Assembly: GCA_964360605.1 (NCBI GenBank)
Contig: CAYHXN010000017.1
Location: 1-11,336, forward strand
Direction of reading: 5' to 3'
From: CAYHXN01 sp964360605
Lineage (GTDB): Bacteria > Patescibacteriota > Minisyncoccia > UBA6257 > WO2-44-18
DNA: 11,336 nt
Shown here piece after piece: positions 5,341 to 11,336 of this stretch; position 1 is the stretch's first letter; every line of letters starts with the position of its first letter. The notes beneath the pieces are model-generated. The model made no database searches. It saw only the letters and a program-made list of their open reading frames with translations, and was not told the origin of the DNA. The position numbers and the translations under genes are program-made.

Positions 5341-6612
5341 TTAAATTTCGAACCAACCCTGTAAAATATATTTCTTACTATATTCTTCAACTGACTTCAA
5401 TCCAAAATAACCTTCAAAAATTTTATTCCAGAGAGCTTCTTGATGATGATAAAGATATTTAATCAATTCCTGCTTTTTCACTAATGCCATCATTGTATCC
5501 ACGATATTAAAACTCACCAACACCGGAACGCCAGCGTCAGTCAGGAAAAAATCGCCTACAACCCCTAACCCCTCCCAAAAATCTAATCCATTGGTAAATC
5601 CGGGAATGGTGGATCCGAGTTTGACGATCTCGGATTCAGCTTTCGCCCAATGAAGCGCTTCCGGATTGATGTGGGGGTCAAACAATCGCCAGTCATTTTC
5701 ATCATCTTTCGCCAAATATCGCTGGACTACTAAAAAACGCGGGCGTCGAGCCTCTGCCGGCATCTCCGGCAGTCGGCTTTCAATAACATCCCCGCGCAAA
5801 AGTGAAACTAGTTTTTGGGCAAATCCATCTCCCTCTTTAATAAATGTTTTAAAAAGATCGGCGTAAAAATGAACTTCGTGAATGTAATGCATCAGTAAAC
5901 TGATTAAACGTAGAGTTTCTCCGGAAATTCCCAAAAAAATCGGGATTACAAAAATCACTCCCATTTCTTTAAGGTGACTGACATTGTGATATTTTTTTTG
6001 AACAAATTTCTCTGCCACCTTTCCCCACTTGGAACTCAAAGCGCGGATTTCCACTTCCCGCTCTTCAAAATCGTCTTTATGAAGCGTCTCGTATTGCTTG
6101 AAAAACACTTTATTTTGCCACTCCGAGTCCTCCAAAAACCTTAAGGCGCTGTAAACTTCCAACAAGTCTTCTTTCTCCAGCATTTCTTCAACATATTTAT
6201 AACCCAACGCCTCCAGAATTTTTCTGGGCGGTTCGGCAATCAAAAGTTGTTTAGCTTTTTCTTTTTTTAAAAAATAGCCGCGATGCGGATGGTGGATTTT
6301 TTTTACAAGATCTACCACTGTTTGGGCGGACTCTACTCCCCGACTGGATGAAATACCAAGATATCTTAAAAGCTGGATATCATCGGATTCCACCTTACTA
6401 ATCAACGCATCAAAAATCTCTTGGGCGTTAGCGTTGCGTCCCACTCCCAAGGCCGCCAATTTTTCTGAAATTAATCGCTCGTTATCTGCAAGGATATTTT
6501 CAAAAACCCCAACCTTGCCGGTCATTTTATACAAATCCTGCTCCAGTTGATTAAGGACACGCTTATCCGCTCTCAATAACTGGGCCAGTTTTTCATAATA
6601 TTTTTCCTCCAT
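5341..6612 (-). CDS. Conserved-looking protein of unknown function between kinase and aldolase
   Basis: Soluble protein of 423 residues with no signal peptide and no clear membrane segment; one hydrophobic stretch (219-229) looks like a buried strand. I do not recognise a domain of known function. The N-terminal 60 residues are charged helices. Histidine-rich patches stand out: KKIHHPHRGYF (104-114), KKYHNVSHLKEMG (206-218) and MHYIHEVHFYADLF (241-254). The C-terminal third is rich in Trp, Phe and Asp (WRLFDPHINPEALHW, 308-322; LDFWEGLGVVGDFF, 343-356). Six bases separate it from the upstream PfkB gene and its stop abuts the aldolase ATG, so it is co-translated with two sugar-phosphate enzymes and probably serves the same step or regulates it. 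A GAGG just after the ATG cannot serve this start; the next ATG is out of frame. Confidence 0.85.
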   Translation of the reverse strand: MEEKYYEKLAQLLRADKRVLNQLEQDLYKMTGKVGVFENILADNERLISEKLAALGVGRNANAQEIFDALISKVESDDIQLLRYLGISSSRGVESAQTVVDLVKKIHHPHRGYFLKKEKAKQLLIAEPPRKILEALGYKYVEEMLEKEDLLEVYSALRFLEDSEWQNKVFFKQYETLHKDDFEEREVEIRALSSKWGKVAEKFVQKKYHNVSHLKEMGVIFVIPIFLGISGETLRLISLLMHYIHEVHFYADLFKTFIKEGDGFAQKLVSLLRGDVIESRLPEMPAEARRPRFLVVQRYLAKDDENDWRLFDPHINPEALHWAKAESEIVKLGSTIPGFTNGLDFWEGLGVVGDFFLTDAGVPVLVSFNIVDTMMALVKKQELIKYLYHHQEALWNKIFEGYFGLKSVEEYSKKYILQGWFEI

Positions 6613-6618
6613 TGTAAT

Positions 6619-7647
6619 TTATGAACTTTTAACTTGTATCTCTAAGTCCTTCCACCGCGTATCGTTCTCAAACTGTTCTTTCGTCAAAATTCCCTCTGTC
6701 GCGCCTACCCGCTCCACCACCGAAGTGGCGTTCGCGGTCGCCAACCGGATGGCGTATTTTATGTCCTCCGAATCAAACAAATTTTGATTTTTGACTTGTA
6801 ATTTTGATCTAATCATAAGTCCTGCCACAAATCCGCTTCCGAAAGCGTCTCCTGCGCCGGTACGATCGGCAATCTGCTTTTCTTTAAAAATTCCGGCTTT
6901 GTAAATATTTTTACCGTCAGAAACCGTCACACCTTTTGGGCCATTAGTTACGGCAACAATTCCCGGCATTAGGTTATCTAACTTTTTAAAAACCTCCGAT
7001 TCTTTTTGGAAAGGAATGCCGGTCAGTTCCGCGGCTTCTTCTTCATTTAAAACTAAAAAAGTTATGTCCTTTAATCTTGTTAAAATCCCCTCCCTTCCAT
7101 GAAAGAGATGGAATCCGCTTGGATTAAATCCAACTTTAATTTTGTTTTCTTTGGCAAAATCTAAAAGCGCGTAAAACATTTTATGAGATTCTCCGGCGAG
7201 CGACAAATACCACCATTTGGCCTTCAGTTTTTTTAACGGCGCGTCTTGGAATGTAAAAGTATCCGAAGCGCCATGATAACTCAAAATCGTCCGCTCTCCG
7301 GATTCTGTTAATAGCAGGGCGGAGTAAGCAGTCGGTTTTTCCGATGTCTTGGCTAAAAGACTTCTTTTTACGCCCTCTTTTTTTAAACGCGCCTCAAATT
7401 GCCCGCCGACTAAATCCTTGCCAATTTTTGCCAAGCAGGCAGTTTTAAACCCTTGGCGCGCGAAAGTCACGCTGGCATTGGCGGAATTGCCGCCAATGGT
7501 GCCGTAATAATCTTTGACGCCATATTTTTCTCCTAAATTATAGACAATTGCCTTACCGCTTGGGGCCTCCTTCCAATCTTTTACCGGATGGTTAGATTTC
7601 AAAAAATTATCCCAAGTCGCGGAACCGATAGTGATAACATCTAGCAT
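6619..7647 (-). CDS. PfkB/ribokinase-family carbohydrate kinase
   Basis: ATP-dependent sugar or sugar-phosphate kinase of the ribokinase fold, 342 residues. The family's N-terminal glycine motif is seen as GTIGGNSANAS (49-59). The C-terminal anion-hole and catalytic motif is DRTGAGDAFGSGF (261-273), with Asp267 as the probable base. NEEEAAELTG (201-210) and VAVTNGPKGV (231-240) are other typical segments. The ATG at 7647 is chosen because family members start directly at a strand like DVITIGSATWD, and an extended -10 box lies just upstream. A start at 7677 would add ten residues and cover that box. The substrate cannot be read from the sequence. Its operon with a class II aldolase suggests fructose-6-phosphate, tagatose-6-phosphate or a similar ketose phosphate, but nucleoside or ribose kinases share these motifs. 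Confidence 0.9.
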   Translation of the reverse strand: MLDVITIGSATWDNFLKSNHPVKDWKEAPSGKAIVYNLGEKYGVKDYYGTIGGNSANASVTFARQGFKTACLAKIGKDLVGGQFEARLKKEGVKRSLLAKTSEKPTAYSALLLTESGERTILSYHGASDTFTFQDAPLKKLKAKWWYLSLAGESHKMFYALLDFAKENKIKVGFNPSGFHLFHGREGILTRLKDITFLVLNEEEAAELTGIPFQKESEVFKKLDNLMPGIVAVTNGPKGVTVSDGKNIYKAGIFKEKQIADRTGAGDAFGSGFVAGLMIRSKLQVKNQNLFDSEDIKYAIRLATANATSVVERVGATEGILTKEQFENDTRWKDLEIQVKSS

Positions 7648-7654
7648 AATATTT

Positions 7655-7663
7655 ATTTTAGCA
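7655..7663 (-). promoter_or_regulatory. Extended -10 promoter, likely leaderless, for the kinase-aldolase operon
   Basis: On the minus strand TGC (plus 7661-7663) followed by TAAAAT (plus 7655-7660) is an extended -10 box. It ends seven bases before the ATG at 7647, so transcription would start at or within a base or two of the start codon. No good -35 box or Shine-Dalgarno is seen. It would drive the kinase, the unknown gene and the aldolase, perhaps through to L25. Confidence 0.5.
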
Positions 7664-7721
7664 TAGAGCGCAATCAAACAAAAAACCCTGATTTTCTAAC
7701 TTATGATCCAATACCAAATCA

Positions 7722-7849
7722 GCTGAATATCTTACGAGCGGATTTTGAGACTTTTTCGGCATGGTGTCCGATGAACATCGGACCGAAAAAGTCGAAAACC
7801 TCGGAGCGAGTCGCTGGACGAGCGAGAATGAGCTTGTAAGATATTCAGC
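7722..7849. repeat. 128-bp nested inverted-repeat element
   Basis: Outer arms GCTGAATATCTTAC (7722-7735) and its exact reverse complement (7836-7849) are extended by four more pairs, one a G-T wobble, to 18 pairs. Inside, GACTTTTTCGG (7749-7759) pairs with CCGAAAAAGTC (7783-7793), and at the tip TCCGATG (7767-7773) pairs with CATCGGA (7776-7782) around AA. The right side also holds two copies of GAGCGAG (7804-7810 and 7820-7826). It fills most of the 211-base gap between the transketolase C subunit and the kinase gene. It resembles a miniature inverted-repeat element or a long structured RNA. No convincing open reading frame lies within it. The rest of the gap has only a weak CTGATTT/AAATCAG pair (7688-7694 with 7716-7722), which is followed by a T-run on the minus strand. 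Confidence 0.75.
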
Positions 7850-7858
7850 GTAAATCAC

Positions 7859-8845
7859 TTATTTTCTCCGCAAAACTCTCTTAACTGCCGCTTTAATATC
7901 TTCCACTCCCATACCGTATTTTTCTATCAGCTCTAATGGCGAACCGGATTCGCCGAAAACTCCCTGCATTCCGATAAATTCCATCGGCGTCGGCAATTTT
8001 TTTGCTAAAAGCTCCGCCACCGCGCCACCAAGTCCACCTACCACCTGATGCTCCTCCACCGTCACTACCGCTCCGCATTTTTTGACCGCCGCTAAAATTA
8101 CTTCTTCGTCCAATGGCTTTATAGTATGAACATTTAAAACAATGCTTCCGATTTTTTCTTCTTCAAGTCCTTTGGCCGCCAAAAGCGCGTTATGAACCAG
8201 CGAACCGCAGGCAATAATCGCTACTTGCGGTTTCTTAGAGGACCATAATATATTCGCTTTGCCGGGGATATATGGAGTTTCTTCCGTGGTAATCACCGGA
8301 GTTTTTTCTCGCGCGAGGCGAATGTAAACCGGCCCCCAGATTTTCGCCGCCGCTGCTGTGGCTTTTTTCGCTTCAATCGCGTCACAGGGCACAAAAACTT
8401 TCATATTCGCCATCACCCGCATCGTGGCGATATCTTCAATCGCCTGATGAGTGGCACCGTCCGGCCCGACGGAAATTCCCGCGTGGCTTCCGGCAATTTT
8501 CACGTTGGAATCGTTGTAAGAAATCGTCGTCCGAATCTGTTCCCAGTTTCGGCCTGGAGAAAAAGTGGCGTAAGAAGAAATAAATGGAATTTTTCCGGAA
8601 ATTCCCAAACCGGCGGCGATTGCCGCTAAATTCTGCTCCGCGACTCCGATTTCAAAAAATCGCTCCGGCCACTTTTCAGCGAATTTTTGGGAGCGAGTGG
8701 ATTCAGTAAGGTCGGCGCAAAGTACAACAACATTCGGGTCTTCTCCGGCAATTAAAAGACCGTCGCCGTAGCCATCTCGGATTGGCTTTTGCTCCACATC
8801 GCTGTTAAAAATCTTTTTATTCAAATGGCTTTCTGGATTTAACAT
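7859..8845 (-). CDS. Transketolase, C-terminal subunit
   Basis: Second half of a split transketolase: the pyrimidine-binding and C-terminal domains, 328 residues. With the N-terminal subunit it should form the thiamine-diphosphate enzyme that moves two-carbon units between sugar phosphates in the non-oxidative pentose phosphate pathway. Motifs: IGVAEQNLAAIAAGLG (66-81), where Glu70 should activate the cofactor; GSHAGISVGPDGATHQAIED (119-138) with substrate-binding histidines; and the C-terminal segment VVTVEEHQVVGGLGGAVAELL. The start ATG lies eight bases after the stop of the DUF5671-like gene. That gene separates it from its partner subunit, an unusual arrangement. No Shine-Dalgarno is visible. 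A 1-deoxyxylulose-5-phosphate synthase half is less likely because the motifs fit the split transketolase family better. Confidence 0.92.
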   Translation of the reverse strand: MLNPESHLNKKIFNSDVEQKPIRDGYGDGLLIAGEDPNVVVLCADLTESTRSQKFAEKWPERFFEIGVAEQNLAAIAAGLGISGKIPFISSYATFSPGRNWEQIRTTISYNDSNVKIAGSHAGISVGPDGATHQAIEDIATMRVMANMKVFVPCDAIEAKKATAAAAKIWGPVYIRLAREKTPVITTEETPYIPGKANILWSSKKPQVAIIACGSLVHNALLAAKGLEEEKIGSIVLNVHTIKPLDEEVILAAVKKCGAVVTVEEHQVVGGLGGAVAELLAKKLPTPMEFIGMQGVFGESGSPLELIEKYGMGVEDIKAAVKRVLRRK

Positions 8846-8853
8846 AAAGTAAA

Positions 8854-9801
8854 TTATTTTACTGGCGTTGGCTTATAAAGCTCGGGGTCAATTTTTCTCT
8901 GGAAACATTGGTAGCCGGAACCATGCTCCCAGTTTTCTTCTCTAAAACCTTCGGCTACGGGATATGGTATAGCGGGGATGGCTTTTCTAACACTGACTTG
9001 CGCCGCGGAAGACGGAAGATTAAATGAAGCGCAAAGTTCAAAATCTAATTTTCCAGAAACCTTATATTCATAAGCAATGCCTGTTTCCGGATCCACTGAC
9101 GGACGAAAACCGGAAATAGTATCAACTAAATCGTCTAAAGTATTCGGCAATCGGCTTTTTTGAATCCAATAATTCACTGTCTGCCCCTGAATCGTTTGAA
9201 GATGGCCGACCCTTTCGTTATCAAATCTTATCGCTCTTTGTTTAAAAGGAGAGCCCGCTAGCCAAAAGCCGCAAACCAAGCTAACTAATACTAAAGATAT
9301 AACGCTCCAGGGAAAAACTTTCGCGCCTGTCGTCATTCGGGCGGATTTTCTCCGCAAGTCTCCGAGATAATATCCAAAAATCGCTCCGGCGACTAAAAGC
9401 ACCGCCACGATTTTTAGAATAAACCGAAGCGTCAAATCGCCCTCCAAAAAATTATAAACAAGCGTCACTAAATCTCCGATGATGAACCCCGCCGCCGCAA
9501 AAAGCGTAAAGTAGACTAGCCATTTGCGGATTTTAATTTCCGCGTTGGCCGGATTTTTTTGAATATCACGATAGATAAAGCGGGACGCCCATAAATAGAC
9601 AGGAAAGATAATTAGTAGAGAAGATAGCGCCCAACGCAACGGACCGCCCGGATTGTAATAAAAGTTTAAGGGGTCTGGAAAAAGAATATTAATCAGCTGA
9701 AATAAAAGCGTTATAAAGCTGCCAGCGGAAATATAGAGCGTGACTATAGCTAAAAGGTGAGTGAAAACTTCTTTAGGCGATGTTTTGGGTTTTGGAGGCA
9801 T
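8854..9801 (-). CDS. DUF5671-like membrane protein with pseudopilin-like C-terminal domain
   Basis: Protein of 315 residues with five hydrophobic segments at about 11-38, 57-76, 93-116, 124-147 and 164-184. The first four resemble the four-helix DUF5671 domain found in many Patescibacteria. The C-terminal 125 residues are soluble and probably outside the membrane: HLQTIQGQTVNYWIQKSRLP (200-219), then DPETGIAYEYKVSG (237-250) and FELCASF (254-260). This resembles the globular part of GspG/type II pseudopilins, with the typical DP-G-xxY-Y pattern. Cys257 and a later Cys in GYQCFQRK may pair. The function is unknown. Spacings of five bases from the transketolase N-terminal subunit gene and eight bases to the C-terminal subunit gene place it firmly in that operon. 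Domain identities are from recognition of pattern, not a search. Confidence 0.82.
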   Translation of the reverse strand: MPPKPKTSPKEVFTHLLAIVTLYISAGSFITLLFQLINILFPDPLNFYYNPGGPLRWALSSLLIIFPVYLWASRFIYRDIQKNPANAEIKIRKWLVYFTLFAAAGFIIGDLVTLVYNFLEGDLTLRFILKIVAVLLVAGAIFGYYLGDLRRKSARMTTGAKVFPWSVISLVLVSLVCGFWLAGSPFKQRAIRFDNERVGHLQTIQGQTVNYWIQKSRLPNTLDDLVDTISGFRPSVDPETGIAYEYKVSGKLDFELCASFNLPSSAAQVSVRKAIPAIPYPVAEGFREENWEHGSGYQCFQRKIDPELYKPTPVK

Positions 9802-9806
9802 TTCTT

Positions 9807-10670
9807 TTATTCATGTTCGGATTTTATACGACCTTGGAGAGTTCTTAATTCAACTAATGCTTTTTGGGCTTCCTCACGATTAGGCGGCTTGCCGTGCCAG
9901 AGATAATCATTTTCCATAAAACTAACGCCTTTCCCGGGAATCGTGTGGGCAACGATTAAAGTCGGTTTTTCATAAATGGCCTGCGCCTCATTCACCGCGT
10001 CTACGAAGGCCTCAATATTATGGCCGTCTACTTCCCTAACATGCCAGCCGAACGCTTCGTATTTCGCTTTTAATGGTTCTAGTGGCATTATATTTTCCGT
10101 AAAGCCATCAATTTGGATGTTATTGCGATCCATTACAGCGGTAAGATTGTTTAATTTATTTTTACCGGCAAACATGGCCGCTTCCCAAGTATTTCCGGCA
10201 TCCTGCTCTCCATCCGACATCAGGCAGTAAACCCGATACTTTTTCTTATCCAGTTTTGCCGCCAAAGCGACGCCGATGGACTGCGAAAGCCCGGAACCCA
10301 AAGGACCGGAGGTGGTTTCCACGCCCGGAAGCGCCGTCCGATGAGGATGGCCCTGCAAACGGGAATTTATTTTTCGTAATGTCTTGAGTTCGTCTAAAGG
10401 AAAATATCCGGCATAAGCCATCGCCACGTAGCGAACTGGACAAATGTGGCCGTTGGAAAGAATTAATCTGTCCCGATCCGGCCAATCCGGCTTTTTGGAA
10501 TCATGCTTGAGAATATGAAAATAGAAAGCGGTGAAAATGTCCGCCATTCCCAAAGGCCCGGCGGAGTGGCCGGAGCCCGCCTCTACTAGAGTCTCAATAA
10601 TCTTTTGGCGAATCTTATTCGCCATCTCTTCAAGGTATATAAGCTTTTTTTCGTGAATAGGTTCAATCAT
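9807..10670 (-). CDS. Transketolase, N-terminal subunit
   Basis: First half of a split transketolase: the thiamine-diphosphate-binding (PP) domain, 287 residues. Motifs: GSGHSAGPLGMADI (32-45) with a catalytic-site His35; LSNGHICP (71-78); the conserved loop TTSGPLGSGLSQSIG (119-133); and the cofactor/magnesium motif MSDGEQDAGNTWEAAMFAG (151-169) followed by MDRNNIQIDG (180-189). Two residues are atypical: the first Gly of GDG is Ser152, and Ala158 replaces the Glu that is usually followed by Gly (yeast Glu162). The ATG at 10670 is preferred. A TTG at 10691 would add seven residues, but neither start has a Shine-Dalgarno. The partner subunit is two genes downstream, after a membrane protein gene. 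Confidence 0.92.
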   Translation of the reverse strand: MIEPIHEKKLIYLEEMANKIRQKIIETLVEAGSGHSAGPLGMADIFTAFYFHILKHDSKKPDWPDRDRLILSNGHICPVRYVAMAYAGYFPLDELKTLRKINSRLQGHPHRTALPGVETTSGPLGSGLSQSIGVALAAKLDKKKYRVYCLMSDGEQDAGNTWEAAMFAGKNKLNNLTAVMDRNNIQIDGFTENIMPLEPLKAKYEAFGWHVREVDGHNIEAFVDAVNEAQAIYEKPTLIVAHTIPGKGVSFMENDYLWHGKPPNREEAQKALVELRTLQGRIKSEHE

Positions 10671-10680
10671 TGATATAAAT

Positions 10681-10770
10681 CCAAATTTCAAAATCCAAAT
10701 GACAAGTTACAAATGTTTATTTTGAATTTTAAATTTTGAGTCTAATTTGACATTTGAGCTTTGACATTTG
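10681..10770. repeat. A/T-rich short-word repeat region upstream of the transketolase operon
   Basis: The roughly 100-base gap between the epimerase and transketolase N subunit genes is filled with variants of CAAATG, ACATTTG and CAAAATT on both strands. The clearest unit is TTTGACATTTG, present twice in direct orientation (10746-10756 and 10760-10770) with AGC between. It may be dispersed intergenic filler. No confident promoter or terminator could be picked out of it. Confidence 0.5.
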
Positions 10771-10771
10771 T

Positions 10772-11336
10772 CTATTTAGTAATAGACAACAGTTCTTCGT
10801 ATGCCTTCTTAGGATTATTGTTTCCCCAAATATATGACGCCGATACTAAAATATCCGCTCCGGCTTCTTTGCATAATTTAGCCGTTTCCGGGTTTATTCC
10901 CCCATCTATTTCAATTATAGCATTGGGGACTTGCTTTCTTAATGATTTTATTTTGTTAATTATTTCCTGTTTAAACTCCTGCCCTGCCAGTCCGGGATAA
11001 ACAGCAAGGATTTGGAAATATTTAAAGTCGCTGGCGTGAGCGTAAAGCCGTTCCACTTCCGTCCCGGGATTAATCGCGAGCATGCATTCCGCCCCGTATT
11101 TTTTACATTTTTCTATTAAATACACGGAGTCGGTCATGCTTTCTAGGTGAACAATCACCCGCTTGACCATGCCAGTACGTAACCAGCCGTCTATTACAGA
11201 CTCTGGATTAGAAACCATGAGATGCAGTTCAAACTTTAAACTTGAATCTTGTTCCGCCGCTGGCGGGATCCCGCCTTCTGAAAAATTATTGAATCGTGGG
11301 CGGGAAAGCTTGAAGCTTGTATCCAGGTTTAATGAT
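10772..11336 (-). CDS. rpe: Ribulose-phosphate 3-epimerase, 5' end cut by the window edge
   Basis: Interconverts ribulose 5-phosphate and xylulose 5-phosphate, supplying the transketolase encoded just downstream. The reading frame is open from the stop (TAG, 10772-10774) to the window edge, giving 187 residues. The ATG at 11218 is internal, because the family motif FELHLMV begins upstream of it. Visible motifs: HLMVSNPE with the metal-binding His, VYPGLAGQEF (VNPGFGGQ in classical members), EIDGGIN with the catalytic Asp (visible residue 144) and a phosphate-binding SASYIWG. The first conserved strand with the catalytic Ser and the DxMDG motif is outside the window. About 30 residues before HLMV look unlike the family and are encoded by a stretch full of palindromes (11254-11319), so a repeat may be translated in frame. 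The gene starts the sugar-phosphate gene series of the right half. Confidence 0.88.
   Translation of the reverse strand, partial: SLNLDTSFKLSRPRFNNFSEGGIPPAAEQDSSLKFELHLMVSNPESVIDGWLRTGMVKRVIVHLESMTDSVYLIEKCKKYGAECMLAINPGTEVERLYAHASDFKYFQILAVYPGLAGQEFKQEIINKIKSLRKQVPNAIIEIDGGINPETAKLCKEAGADILVSASYIWGNNNPKKAYEELLSITK
11254..11319. repeat. Palindromic element inside the epimerase reading frame
   Basis: The perfect palindrome GGCGGGATCCCGCC (11262-11275) is overlapped by CCGCC/GGCGG (11254-11258 with 11262-11266). Its right half can also pair with GGCGGG at 11299-11304. A tandem AAGCTTG repeat follows (11306-11319). All of this is in frame with the epimerase and encodes residues such as GGIPPAAEQ. 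The dense symmetry is unusual for coding DNA and resembles an inserted palindromic repeat. Confidence 0.55.

Noticed and set aside
7722..7849. Reading the inverted repeats as a CRISPR array or an intact insertion sequence
   Set aside because: There are no regularly spaced repeats with unique spacers, and no transposase gene lies between the arms.
7658..7858. Small leftward frame across the inverted-repeat element (66 residues)
   Set aside because: It crosses both arms of the element and the kinase promoter. The residues show no domain, and there is no Shine-Dalgarno.
229..10774. Recoding of TGA (as Gly, as in some candidate-phylum bacteria)
   Set aside because: All genes read through with the standard bacterial code, conserved glycines use GGN codons, and no family frame needs an in-frame TGA.
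10772..11218. Annotating the epimerase as a complete 148-residue gene starting at the ATG at 11218
   Set aside because: The frame stays open upstream to the window edge, and the conserved FELHL just before the ATG belongs to the family motif, so the ATG is internal.

Overview
The window looks like a piece of a Candidate Phyla Radiation (Patescibacteria, probably Parcubacteria-like) chromosome. This is inferred from gene content and layout: a split two-gene transketolase, a DUF5671-type membrane protein, a coiled-coil/lytic-transglycosylase fusion, a PfkB kinase - unknown protein - class II aldolase operon, very short intergenic gaps and few Shine-Dalgarno sequences. No rRNA, tRNA, CRISPR array or transposase gene was seen. 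All twelve visible stop codons are TAA (8) or TAG (4), and none is TGA.

Left part (1-2228). The first 68 bases are the start of a leftward gene of unknown function. It has a near-consensus sigma70 promoter, a palindrome at the expected transcript start and a good Shine-Dalgarno. Diverging from it is a release factor 1 gene (229-960) that lacks the usual N-terminal domain 1 but keeps the PAT codon-reading and GGQ catalytic motifs. Converging on it is a small two-helix membrane protein (982-1281) with its own promoter and terminator. Next comes a predicted lipoprotein with HExxH and EDxAE motifs (1390-2103), probably a surface metallopeptidase. It is driven by a fully consensus promoter lying inside the end of the next gene.

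Middle part (2229-4392). An exported coiled-coil protein with a C-terminal MltB-like lytic transglycosylase domain (2229-3554) is followed by ribosomal protein L25/CTC (3703-4392). A bidirectional terminator lies between them.

Right part (4456-11336, all on the minus strand). Read in the direction of transcription, it holds ribulose-phosphate 3-epimerase (cut by the window edge), the transketolase N-terminal subunit, a DUF5671/pseudopilin-like membrane protein, the transketolase C-terminal subunit, a 128-bp nested inverted-repeat element, a PfkB sugar kinase, a 423-residue protein of unknown function and a class II aldolase. Together these encode the core of the non-oxidative pentose phosphate pathway plus a possible kinase/aldolase entry into triose phosphates, which fits an organism with streamlined sugar metabolism.

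The most notable items are the domain-1-less RF1, the epimerase with a palindromic element translated in frame, the 128-bp inverted-repeat element, the membrane protein gene between the two transketolase halves, the unknown gene between kinase and aldolase, and the predicted metallopeptidase lipoprotein.
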